Of a DNA stretch of 64,000 nt, positions 33,776 to 44,721 are shown in pieces. Under the pieces are notes generated by a model that worked only from the letters and a program-made list of their open reading frames with translations, did no database searches and had not been told where the DNA came from. Every line of letters starts with the position of its first letter. The stretch's first letter is position 1. The stretch lies in NCBI RefSeq assembly GCF_001640805.2, contig NC_066835.1, forward strand, positions 23,217,172 through 23,281,171, written 5' to 3'. The DNA comes from Lates calcarifer. Its lineage: Eukaryota; Chordata; Actinopteri; Centropomidae. Both the position numbers and the translations under genes were made by a program.

Positions 33776-35134
33776 TCAGGTCTTCCTCCTCCTCCTCTTC
33801 GGTCCATCTCTGGGACTCTTTGGGTCCTGGTTTTTCCTCCGGGGGCAGCACCTGTGTTTCTTCTTCTTCCACACCTGAAGAAAAGTCTTTCCACAATCGT
33901 CACACCTGTTCAGGTTCTGGTCCTCGTGGTCTTTGGTGTCGAGGTTCGAGCGCTGGTGAATCAGTCTCTCTCCGCTCTGGGTCCCGGTCTCATTCTCTGG
34001 GTCCCCCCTCTTCCTCCCGATCCGGTGAGTCTGGACGTGAAGCCTCAGACCGTCAGTGGTCTCGAACCGTTCACCGCACATGCCGCAAACCGCCTCCGCC
34101 TCCTGCAGGTGAACTTTAACGTGTCTGAATAAAAACCTCCGAGCTCTGAAAGTCCGGCTGCAGACCCTGCAGCTGATGGTTCCTGGTCTACGGTTCGTCT
34201 TTGGTTTCGGTCTGTCTGACGCCGGTCTGGGATCAGCGGATTCTCTGCTGTAGTCGTCGCTGTCCTCTGTCTCAGAGGACGACACCAGCAGGACGTCCTG
34301 AACCAGATCTACTGGTCCTGGTTCCACCTGAGCAGACCCGGCAGCTGACAGGTCCAGCTCACCTGGTCTCACTGCACGGCGCGGATTGTAGGTGAACTTG
34401 ATGATCTCGACATCGTTTAGGTTTTGAAGCTGTTCTCTCTCCTGTTCCTCTTCAACACGTGAGGGCTGTGGGTCTTCCTGGTCCTGGTCCTGATCTCGTT
34501 CAGGGTGGACCAGCAGCTGCTGATTGAAGGAGTCTGCAGGGAAACAAAGACCAGAGATGTTAGATACTGGACCAGATCCTCTGAGCAGGATTAAAGAGAT
34601 CTGATGAAGACCGAGATGAAACAAAAGCTGTGACACACAATGAGAAGCTGCTAAGTTCAGTTTTCATCTGGAACAGAAACACTGATCAATCAATCAATAA
34701 CCTGATCATTACCAGCGATCAGCAGGAATCTGATTAATGTTTTAAACCTGGAGTCAGACTGACCTGAGAGGACCCTGAGACACCTGGAACATGTTCCTGA
34801 ACTCCGGGATCCGCATCACAACTAAACCGGAACCTGGACCGGGGTCAGACACTGGACCTGGTCCTGAAGCTCCTCATCAGGTAAAAACCACCTGTAAATA
34901 CGTGAGCACCGGGCGGCCTGAACCGGACGGGCTCTCAGGTATGTGCTCACCTGCGGACGGTTTGTGGAGCGCGCAGAGCAGCGCGTGCTGGCGAGAGATA
35001 ACCTCCTGACACAGAGCCGCTTCCTGTTCGTATTTAACGATCGTTTTTTCAAACGCCGCCAGAATCTCTTCGACCGCCGCGTTCAGCCGCTGACTGACGA
35101 AGACCCGGAGCTTCTGGACCCGGGACATGTTCAC
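33776..35134 (-). CDS. ZNF-F: short zinc-finger protein, 3 fingers
   Basis: Exons on the minus strand: 34951-35134 (184 nt, donor GCAG|GTGAGC) and 33776-34533 (acceptor tccctgcag). The phase-1 join reads KPSADSFNQQLL and gives 313 residues. A second in-frame ATG at 35128 may be the real start. Exon 1 encodes a single helical/coiled-coil unit (LNAAVEEILAAFEK, then CQEVISRQHALL). Exon 2 has an acidic linker with KFTYNPRRAV, then two fingers (CRVCSRTF... and CGMCGERFET...) matching the first pair of ZNF-E. After a long spacer comes a finger ending H-R-C-C (CDDCGKTFLQVWKKKKHRCC) and a very basic tail (PKRRRRKT) that could act as a nuclear localisation signal. It looks like a reduced relative of ZNF-E. 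It has no F-x-Q-L tail. Confidence 0.8.
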
Positions 35135-35894
35135 ACCGAGAGCCGGGACAGAACCGGGAGCAACTGAGACTCACTGACTGCTGCTAACAGCTAACGATGT
35201 TAACAGAGCGTCTGTTCCGGTAACAACAACAGGATTTCCGGTGTCCTTCAGAATAAAAGTATCATCCACACAAACGTAAACTAAAAACGTCTGAAAAAAA
35301 AAAACAAAACAATATAAAGACTGATTATTTCGGTCTTTAAATAATTATACAAACTGATTAAAGCCCAAACAAAATGGTAAAAAATATACTGCAAGATACA
35401 TTTTACATTTTTATGATGATAAATTAATCTTACACAGTAATATTGTACATTATTTTTTGACATATGTATTTTTAAAATTTCTTTATTATATTAAATTATA
35501 GGATATCATTTTTATATGATTATATAATATTTTACTATTCTATTTTGGGATTTTAATTTTGTATTATATATTTATTTAAGAAGCTGCAGACTATTGCATC
35601 AACCCTTTTTACAAACTCTGTAAAACAAAGTAATGTCGACATGATGAGACATTTTTATATTTGTCCATTAAGTTATTTCAAATATATTTTAAACACAATA
35701 ACTGATCCATAAACTCTCCTCTGTGACAGCAACACATCAGTCTCTCTCCTGTTGTCAGAGTTTTAAAATAAAATTCAGCAGTTCCATTAAAAACCTTTGG
35801 ACTGTCCAGTAAATTTAAAGTTTGATTTCAGGGTGAAATCTCAAGTTCAGAGATTTCAAAATAAAGTTTCTTTGTTTGCTTTACAGAAATTCTT
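35135..35894. other. Intergenic, AT-rich
   Basis: Very AT-rich between the 5' end of ZNF-F and the 3' end of dnai2. No gene seen. Confidence 0.6.
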
Positions 35895-35900
35895 TTTATT
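35895..35900 (-). promoter_or_regulatory. dnai2: dnai2 poly(A) signal
   Basis: AATAAA on the minus strand, about 65 nt below the dnai2 stop codon. The position is typical for a short 3' UTR. Confidence 0.7.
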
Positions 35901-35964
35901 GAACAAAATTCTCAGTGAAAACACTCAGGTCATTGCAACATTTACATGAAAGAAGAGTAAATAT

Positions 35965-38900
35965 TCACTGTGATGTTTCTGCTTCGTCTTTCACTTCTTT
36001 TTCTTCACAGACACCTTTTTCCTGAAAAACAACATTTTATTTTGTTAAAACTCAGTTTGAAGTAAAATGATAAAACATCAGACGTCAGAGGAGTTCAGTC
36101 CAGGCGTATAAAAAATACTCCATTACATTTTACTGCAGTAAAAGTACTTTAGTATTCTCAGATGTGAAAGTCAGAGAACAGAAAGTAAGAGACTGTTGAG
36201 TGTAGAGTATTAAAGACATCACCCGGTTCTCCTCGTCCTCCTTCTCCCTCCTCCTCCTCAGCTCCGTCTCCACCACGCTGAAGAAGTTGTTCTCTGCTCT
36301 GGCGATCAGCTGATCGGGGCTCTCCTCCCCCTCCTCCCGTCCTCCCTCCTCCTCCCTGCTCTGCTCAGACCGACTCCTCTCCTTCAGACGAATCTCTCTC
36401 TGTCGAGCCTCCAGGATCTTCTCCCGCTTCGTCTCACGCTCAAACATCTGGAGACAAACAAACAAAGCGACGACAGATGTTTCAGCTCCACGCCGAACTT
36501 TATTATTCACAGGAAACTGACGAGCATGACAACCTCTGACCCACGACACAGTATCATAGAGGAACACCTGAGGCTCCGTTGACTTTTATTCACCACATCA
36601 TAAATAATATCTCTGTCACACTGAGGTGATGAGTTCAGGTTTAACAGGTGTGTGCAGGTGCATGTACATGTGTGTTAAAGTGTGTACAGGTGCGTAAAGG
36701 TGTGTTTAGGTGTGTTCAGGCGTGTAAAGGTGTGTTCAAGTGAGTTAGTGCTTCTCACCGCAGCCAACAGACTCTTCTCATTCTTCTGGAGCGTCGACAG
36801 TCCGGAGCAGATCTCCAGCAGTGTGGCCCCGCCCTGCTGAGAGCCGCACGCCACCAGACGCCCGTTATCCTGAACACGGAGGCTGTACAGAGCCTCGTCA
36901 CACACCTGAGGACGACAAGAGACATCAAGAACAACAACAACAGCAGCAGCAGTATGTTTGGGGTCTTCAGAGGACCTTGAGACTGAGAGTGGGGTCGTTC
37001 TGTTTGAACAGGATGTCCCAGATGTCCAACACGCCGTCCATCTTCACAGTGAAGAAGACAGAGGGTCTGACTGGACTCCAACAGGCGTCCGTCAGGTATG
37101 ACATCTGATACCTGAGGAAACAGAAAACAGGAACTGAGATCTGGTCTGACTTTAAGTCTGAGCGCGATGCTGACGTCTGATTCCTACTTGGTCCACATGA
37201 TGGATGACTCCTTGATGTCCTCGGACCAGATCCGGGCCGTCCAGTCCCCCACGGTCAGGAAGTTTTTGGGGAAGAAGGGGTTCCTCTGCAGGGCGTAGAC
37301 GGGGCCGTGGTGACCGTCGTACGTACAAACGATCTTCTCGGCCGGAGTCTTTGCCTTCCTGTTACAGGAGACAACCACGCCCTGCTCCGTCCCCACCATG
37401 AACTTAGTTGGCTGCAGAGACACCGAGATACACTGAGAGACTGGGACCGACTTCTGGACTACACCACCTGGACCAGAATCAGGGCTGGATGGAGACTCTG
37501 GACTGATGACTGAAGACTTAGTCTGGAACAGACCAGAATCACAGAGGCCTTAAAACTTGGTAACTTACTAACGGCCCAAAACTCACCATGGTGGACTCAA
37601 ACTCCAGAGAGATGGCTCCTAGAGCTCGATCCAGGTTCCCCTCCCTGCCCGGGTCCAGAACCAGACGCTCTGTGGGCTCACTCAGCTTGCGGACGTCCCA
37701 CCACAGAACCTGACAGAGAGAGACTTTCTGATTATTCCACTGATATAAATGGAGACCGGGCCCTGGTCCTGGTGAGTCCTCCTCAGTCTACCTGTCCATC
37801 TGTGGAGGCAGAGAAGGCATCTGTCCCAGTCTTGGACTGCAGCCAGATGATCTTGTAGACCGGGTCTCTGTGACTCTGCTCCACAGAGGACAACTCCACC
37901 GGCTGGCTGCCTCTCCGGGTGTCCCAGTACGCTAAAACAAACACAGCCACGCATCTATAAACCTCGTCATAGACAGAAAATCAAGTTCCAGTTGGTCTGG
38001 ACCTGAACCCACCAATCTGTCCATTGTAGCTGCCTCCCACCAAGGTGTGTGAGTCTTTAGGGTTGTACTCCAGACAGACAAGTGGAGACGTCGGCTTCAG
38101 GGTCATCTCGGGTCTATTCGGGTTCTCTGAAACACAAAACATGTCAACAGAAAGGACTCTGCTGGTGCTGGTTTTAAATCCAGCCACCGTCTGACTCACC
38201 CACGTCCCAGATGTAGGAGTCCAGGCTCATGTCTTTGGAGGTTTTCTGGAACTCGAGGCAGGAGTAGGCGGCTGCCAGCTTCCTGCCGCTGTCAGGATGC
38301 CACGACAGGCAGGTGACTGTACGTTTCACCTCATTAGGATCTCTGCAGACACACAGGACAGGAAGTAGACCAACAATCAGTCACGGTGATCGATCAGTCA
38401 GCGTCCGTCGATCAGTTTGACGTCAGCTGCACCTGAAGACGTTGATGGTCTTGGCGAACGGCGGCTCTTGACTTTCCTCCACCTCCTCCTCGTCCTCGAA
38501 GTACTCCTGGTAGATGTCCACCGCGTTGTTCTGTCTGATGCAGTGCTCCATGACCTGGACCACATGATGACATCAAATGGTGACGTCACAGACAGGGGTG
38601 TGGCCTCAACCATGGACACACCCCCTCTGATCAGCTGACAGTTTCCTCCAGATAAAACAGAAACTAAGTAAACAAATAAAGTTTAAAGCAGCAGCAGAGA
38701 AATGAAACATGATGTGGACTGAGGTAAACTGGATCGATGTGGATCAATGTGGACCTTACACTGCCCAGCTGCAGGGTGCTGTTGATGTAGCTCTCGTCTT
38801 TCTCCACCTTCTTCCTGAAGCGGATGGTTTGTTCCATCTCCTGGGGGTTGACATCTTTGGGCCACCCCCCCTCCACATGGTTTATCCCACAGCTGTCAGA

Positions 38901-40084
38901 CTCAAAGCGCTCCGTGTTCACCTGCACAAGTAAACACCAATCACACAACTTCACTTCATCACTGACTCACAAACCAAACGATTCTCTGTCCTGAGGAGTC
39001 AGAATATTAGGAACACCTGAGTCAGCTGACTGTGAACATCAGAGGCCTCAGAGCAGGTGAACCAGTGAACAAGTGAGTCTGTGGTCAGGTACAGTTTATA
39101 AGTTATTTTTGATCATGTGATTAATTGTCAATCAGCCAGTTTGATTGATTATAGATTGGTTTAGTCCAGAGAGTTGACGTCTGCTTCATGTTTTGAACCT
39201 TCATAGTAAATATGGTGTTTTACAGAAACATGGAGGTGAACTGACTCTAACTCTGACTCTGACACTTCACTGGAACACACGACTGATAAAGCTGTGAAGT
39301 AACAAACCTCGTTACTTTAGATTAAAGGAGAATCCAGTATGTTTAACAGATGGAGGCAGTGCTATTCCAGCAGCTCTCAGTAAAATTCCTGTTTTTGTCA
39401 ATGGAGTCTGGTAGAGATATATAGAGAACTTTAGTGGACGTATGTTGACGTGGACGATTGTCCATCGGACTACACTGCAGCAGCTGTTCACTGTTCCTGT
39501 CAATGCTGATCAAAACTGCACTGATTCCCTCACAGTCATTTACACCCAAAAACACAGAAGAGAAACACCAGAGTTAAATTTAAACTGATCTGATCAGATA
39601 TGAGCCTAAAACCAGGAAGTAAGTTAGCATGTTCAAATCGCACTGGGTTTTTGTGGAGGGAACCAGGCTGATGCTAAATTCCGGTCTAGATCACTGCAGG
39701 ACTCTGGTCACATCATGACCTGATCAGTTTTAAACCTCTGAGTCTCCTCTGAAGATTTGTTCACACCTGGAAACATTATGCTGTGAATTACACGTCACCC
39801 AGGTCACTGTCTGTAACCATCACTGTTAATTTACCGTTAACGTCACTTTACATGACGTTAAACTCCGGTTAGTTAATGACGTATGAACAGGTAAGTCGAA
39901 CCTGGTGCTCGGACATGTCCCGGCAGGCCTGCAGGGCCTGGTCTCTGGGAGTCTTGTGGATGAACTGCAGACCCAGACTCGGGTCCGGGAGGACGTCGAC
40001 CAACAGCTCGGCGGGCCGGTCAGAGAACAGACACTGTCGGCCGAACTCAGCGCGGAGCTTCGTGTAAACGTGAACGATCTCCAT
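35965..40084 (-). CDS. dnai2: dnai2: dynein axonemal intermediate chain 2
   Basis: Twelve coding exons on the minus strand: 39902-40084, 38760-38921, 38433-38554, 38200-38342, 38013-38126, 37792-37931, 37587-37709, 37411-37188, 37111-36976, 36905-36759, 36447-36223 and 36021-35965. All junctions keep frame and sum to 591 residues (human DNAI2 is 605). The N-terminus [18 protein letters not shown] and blocks such as [30 protein letters not shown] and [15 protein letters not shown] identify the family. It is a WD-repeat intermediate chain of outer dynein arms, assembled in cytoplasm and working in motile cilia and sperm flagella; human loss causes primary ciliary dyskinesia. WD-type repeats span roughly residues 150-480. 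The last coding exons encode a charged [18 protein letters not shown] coiled coil and an acidic tail. Two X-box-like motifs lie 36 and 74 bp upstream of the ATG. The first donor (GTTCGA) and the donor at 36975 (GTCCTC) are weak matches. Confidence 0.96.
39390..39560. repeat. Dispersed repeat, copy 2 (dnai2 intron 1)
   Basis: Shares blocks with 4613-4750 (tcagtaaaattcctgttttt and catttacacccaaaaacac). Intronic. Family unknown. Confidence 0.5.
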
Positions 40085-40119
40085 GTTTCACCGACCGTTA
40101 GACTCTGATCCGCTTCACT

Positions 40120-40132
40120 GTATCCTAGCAAC
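40120..40132. promoter_or_regulatory. dnai2: X-box-like RFX motif, proximal
   Basis: gtatcctagcaac consists of two half sites (GTATCC and AGCAAC) with a 1-nt spacer, 36 bp upstream of the dnai2 ATG. RFX factors bind such sites in ciliary gene promoters. The first half deviates from the vertebrate RYYNYY form at one base. Confidence 0.55.
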
Positions 40133-40157
40133 GGCGGGGAAGGCGGGAGTGTTTACC

Positions 40158-40170
40158 GTCTCCTGGCAAC
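40158..40170. promoter_or_regulatory. dnai2: X-box-like RFX motif, distal
   Basis: gtctcctggcaac fits RYYNYY-N-RRNRAC at every position, 74 bp upstream of the dnai2 ATG. It is the stronger of the two motifs. Confidence 0.65.
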
Positions 40171-40786
40171 AGGGGCCTTTCAAAAAGAACTTTATTAAAC
40201 AGGAAGCAGACGAACAGCGACAGAGTCTGTTTGTTGTTTACAGCCAGAAAATGGCGTTAGCTTGTTGCTAACATTAGTTAGCTTAATAAACTAGAAACAA
40301 TAATGTTTCATGAGTCTTCGTGTTGAATGAAGATTCTGGAGTAAAAAAAAGTAAAAACTAACTAAAAACTAAAAGTTCAATTAGTAAAAGTTCATAACTG
40401 AATTCTGTGAGTAAATATACTGATAAATAATAATAATTCCAGCTCATATCTGAATTAATTTAACATGTAGAGAAGATGACAGCAGACAAACAGAGAAACT
40501 TAGAACTTAGAACTAGAATGAACTAAAATACTGGATTATGTGCACATGACAACTTTCATTTATTTATTTAACTTTATTGTGACGACAGAAACAGAATATT
40601 CCAGACACATTAAAGAAAAATCGTCCACAGAATATTAAATCAATAAATAAATATACAATAAATACAATTAATTTAAATGAATTAAATAATAAATAGAAAC
40701 GGAACAAAGCTGCAGAGGTTCATATACATGCTGCTGTTACTGATGAGTAATTCTATGTTCTGGTACTTGATTCCTCTTTTCCACAG

Positions 40787-41312
40787 TGAGTCAGAGAGCA
40801 CAGAACTTGCTCCTCTGTCTCTGAGTGTAGTGGGTGTGTTTGTCCTCCAGTCCAGCAGAGGGCGCTGTTCGCTTCGCTCTCCTCTCAGCGAACTGTCGTC
40901 GACGCGGAACTCGGTGTCTCTGTTTACTTCCCCGCTGGCTCTCTTTGTTCGCTGGAGGCTCAGATTGCGCAGAAAAGGAGGAAAATGTGCGCCGTGCAGC
41001 TGCTGCGGGTGTCGGTCCACGAGCGGATCAGCGCCGCCGCTGAAGACTTTCTGCTGCAGGTGGAGAAAGGAGAAGAAACGGCAGAAATCCCGGCGCTGAG
41101 AGCGCTGCTCACCGAGCGGCTAAAGGCGGCGGCGGAGGAGATCGTCGGTCTGTTTGAGGAAACCGTGGCGGAGTACGAAGACAGAGTGGAGCGGTCAGAG
41201 CGGGAGATCTGCCGCCAGAGGAGGCTGCTCGATGCCGTGCTGAAGCCCGAAGTCAGGCTGCACAGAGCAGGTCAGTCCCTGCTCTCTGGACCCGGAGGAC
41301 CCGGACACGGCT
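40787..41312. repeat. MCAVQ exon-1/promoter block, copy 3 (inverted)
   Basis: Plus-strand copy of the block found on the minus strand at 21876-22440 and 26700-27302. The exon is identical as read. About 40 bp of intron after the donor matches copy 2 only. Confidence 0.9.
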
Positions 41313-43449
41313 CACACACAGACTCACACATCCGCCCAGCTTCAGAATAAAAGCCCCGTAAAGTGGTAACAGATTCAGTCACAGAGCAACGTTCAGACTG
41401 TGGACCCTTCACCTAAACACCGTTACAGTAAAAAATACTCAATTACAAGTAAAAGTAAATAAGTAAAGTTAAAGTCGTTTGGTCTCAGTGAATCATCAGT
41501 GCAGCAGCCTGGTGCTGTTGTAGCTGCTGCAGGTGGAGCAGGTTTATAAACAGGCTCATAAACAGGTGGAGCAAGTAAATCTGAGTCGCTCTAAGCTGTG
41601 ATTCAGTTTTTCTCTGATCTTTATCAAAGTGAAACCATGTGAGAGGTTCAGAGTCTCTGACCCTGATGACACTCAAATAAGGAACAAGTACCTCAGAACT
41701 GTAGTTAAGTGTTATATCTGAGTAACTGTACTTAGTTACTTTCCACTGCTGGTTGTGACTCCACATAGTCTTATCATCAGAGGGGGGTGTCAACCGTCAG
41801 ACAGACCGTCAGTCATCATCAGGATCTGAAACTGACCCAGTTTTACTGTTTCATCTGATCCAGTCTGATCATCACAGACTCAGAGAACCGATCATCTACA
41901 TGAAGTGAAGTTTCAGGTGTTGATCAGGTGTTCTCTCTCCTCAGAGCTGCTGCAGTCAGTGAACCTGAGCCAGACAGAGCTCCACCCTGCAGAAACTGCA
42001 GACCTGAACCAGTCTGAACCTGAACACCTCGACAGCGATGTTTCCTGCCCGCTGACGCCTCGCTCCCCCTTCCCCCCTCACAACCGGCCCGTGTCACCGA
42101 GCAGCTCGGTCGCCCACAGCGACGGTGACCCGGACAGTGACTGGACTGAACCGAACCGAACTCTGAGATCACCAAGGAAGAAGAAGAGAGGCCGGCCGCT
42201 GCTTGGCGTCAGGAACAAACGGAAACGATCGACTCCGGCTCAGAGCTTCAACTGTCTGGTCTGTGGACGAGCTCTGCAGGGGAAAGGCTTTCTGCTCAAA
42301 CATGTCCTGCAGGTCTGCGCCAAAGACCCAGACCACCGCTGCGGCTTCTGTGGCGAGCGTTCGGACTCGGCTGATAACCTGAGCGCTCACCTGCAGACGC
42401 ACCAGGAGAGGAGTAAAACCTGCTCCTTCTGTGGGAAGATCTTCCAGTCCATCCTGGCACAGGAGCTGCATGTCCGACTGCACACGGGAGAGAAACCGTA
42501 CAGCTGCGACATCTGTGGCAAGAAGTTCAGCCAGAAGGGAAACCTGACGTCGCACACACGTGTCCACGCCACAGAGAAACCATTCCAGTGTAAAGAGTGC
42601 AGCCGGGCCTTCTGTCACATGACGTCTTTGGAGCGACACATGAAGGAGCACAGCGGGGAGCTGGTGCACACCTGCAGCGTCTGCGGGCAGGAGTTCAGGA
42701 AGCAACAGAGCCTGCGACGACACATGACGATTCATCAGAAGGATGGTGCCCGAAAACCAAAAAGATTCCGCACCTCGCCGCCATCCTACATCTGCAAAGT
42801 GTGCGGGGACGCCTTCGACAGGAAGACCCTGTTAGTGAAACATGTGGAGACTCACCTGCAGGAGCCAAACTGCTGCTGCGGACTATGTGGACACCAGTAT
42901 GAGTCTGCTGCCAGCCTCGCTGCTCACCTGCGCTCCCACCGTGAGGTCAGCAACACCTGTGAGGTCTGCGGGAAGTGCTTCCCAGCTCATGCAGCGCTGC
43001 TGATGCACTTGAGGATCCACACTGGAGAGAAACCATACACCTGCCGCTTCTGCGGGAAGGCTTTCAACCAGAGCGGGAACCTGAAGACACACCTGAAGAT
43101 CCACACGGGCGAGCGGGCGTTCTCCTGCAGCCTCTGTGGGAAAGGCTTCACCCAGAAACAGACTCTGGACACTCACGTCCGCTTCCACAACAAGGAGAGA
43201 CGCTTCCTGTGTCAGGTCTGTGGGAAAGGGTTCATGCAGGACGTGGACCTGAAGAGACACATCCTGATCCACACCGGAGAGAAACCATATAGCTGCAGGG
43301 TCTGCGGGAAGAGCTTTCAGGCCAAAAGGTCGCTCAACGGACACCTCAAAGTCCACACATCGGGGGGGGGTGAGACCGGACCGGACCTGGATCAGGACTC
43401 AGAGCAGCAGAAGGTGGACCGTTTCTACTCAGGGTTCCTCCAGCTGTAG
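40985..43449 (+). CDS. ZNF-G: C2H2 zinc-finger protein, about 13 fingers
   Basis: Exons: 40985-41270 (286 nt, MCAVQ type, donor GCAG|GTCAG) and 41945-43449 (acceptor ctctcctcag). The phase-1 join reads [16 protein letters not shown] and gives 596 residues. The first exon is identical to those of ZNF-C and ZNF-D, but the finger exon belongs with ZNF-E and ZNF-H: no [10 protein letters not shown] linker, paired fingers ([28 protein letters not shown]) and a C-terminal SGFLQL tail. The first finger is imperfect (second His replaced, HVLQVC). Two finger blocks are separated by a basic KKRG-type linker and by RKPKRFRTS. Inferred to be a nuclear DNA-binding regulator. The mismatch between first exon and finger exon suggests exon replacement. 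No disruption seen. Confidence 0.88.
41395..41760. repeat. Repeat in ZNF-G intron, possibly a non-autonomous DNA element
   Basis: The left part (aaaaatactcaattacaagt) and right part (taactgtacttagttactttccactgctgg) resemble the tact-rich termini of a common fish repeat. Related fragments lie at 36105-36165 and 44168-44580. Family not named; ends approximate. Confidence 0.45.
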
Positions 43450-44690
43450 GGGACCTGGGTTAGAGACTCAGAGCTGGACTCAAACCAACACTGTTCAACT
43501 TTGTTCGTCAGTTTCAAGCAACTTCACTCAGAACTTCTCTGTCAGTAACGGAGCTGAGTCTCATTTTAAAAGTCTTATTCTGGTTCTGGTCCAGCTTTTG
43601 AGACGTGACGATTTGTTTCCTGCTCATATCTCAAACATCTTAATGTTCAGGCTGCGACGTTTTTAACATTTTATATATTAATCAATTAATCGATTAGATG
43701 AGAAAATAATCATCAGTTCTGTTTCTCTCTGGACCAAGAATCGATACAGAACCAGAACCTTAGAGGTCCGACGGTTCAGACCAGGTTCAGAGCAGAACCG
43801 TCAGCAGGATTTTAAAGTCTCTCAAAGTATCAAGGTTTGATTCAGGTCTTTGACAGGATCCTGATTCCAATCCAGACCCTTCAGGACCCTCCAGGACTCT
43901 CCAGGACCTCACAAACAGACCTGTTAAATGTTGAACCACAGAAGAAGAAGGAGGTGATTCTCTGTCTCAACATGTGTCAGTCAATAAAATAAAAACGTTT
44001 GTTTCACTAAACATAAAAACTTTCTGACTGATCAGATTTTTCTGGTTCTAACTACATTACCCATGAGCCTCAGCTGCTGTTTCAATATTAAACCGGTTAC
44101 CATGTTTGTTAAATTAGAATGATTTAGTTTTTTATCTGCTAACAGTCACATTCAGAGAAACAGCTGTGGTGGAGCAAATACTCGCATTCTTTACTCAGGT
44201 AAAAGTACTAATACTTAAAAGTACTACAAGTCAAACTAGTGAAGTATGAAAAGTAAAAAGACCCAGACAGAAGAAAGGCTCTTCAGTGGTGTTACAGGAT
44301 TATTAATATGATGTAATGATAATAATCTAATGAGGACATTTCAGAATATAATAATAAAACTTTATTTAATCAAGTGAAAATCAGTCAGTGCAGTAAAAAT
44401 ATTCAGATTCAACATCTGACAGTAAATTATTTAAAATATATTACAGGTGAAGTATCAGATTACATCTGAAGTAACAGATTACACAGTAAAAAGTATTCTG
44501 CATTCTGAGCAGGGAGTACAAGTACCTCAGACTGTTCTGAAGTAACTCCTGTACTTTACTCCAGTACCAGATTGTAGTATCAGTACCAGTGTTGTCGGTC
44601 TCCTCCGGTCCAGCAGGGGGCAGACTCCGGCCCCCCCTTCCCTCAGTGTGAACCTGGTGACCCGGAACAGACCCGGGTTGTTTTCCTTCC
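43450..44690. other. Intergenic between ZNF-G and ZNF-H
   Basis: The first 540 bp is probably the ZNF-G 3' UTR, with AATAAA at 43983-43988. From 44168 to about 44580 there is tact-rich repeat sequence of the type also seen at 41395-41760. No gene seen. Confidence 0.55.
43983..43988 (+). promoter_or_regulatory. Candidate poly(A) signal for ZNF-G
   Basis: AATAAA about 530 nt after the stop, overlapping a second AATAAA-like stretch (aataaaataaaa). Confidence 0.5.
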
Positions 44691-44721
44691 TGCTGGCCTG
44701 TGGACGGAGCTCTGTCCCGGG

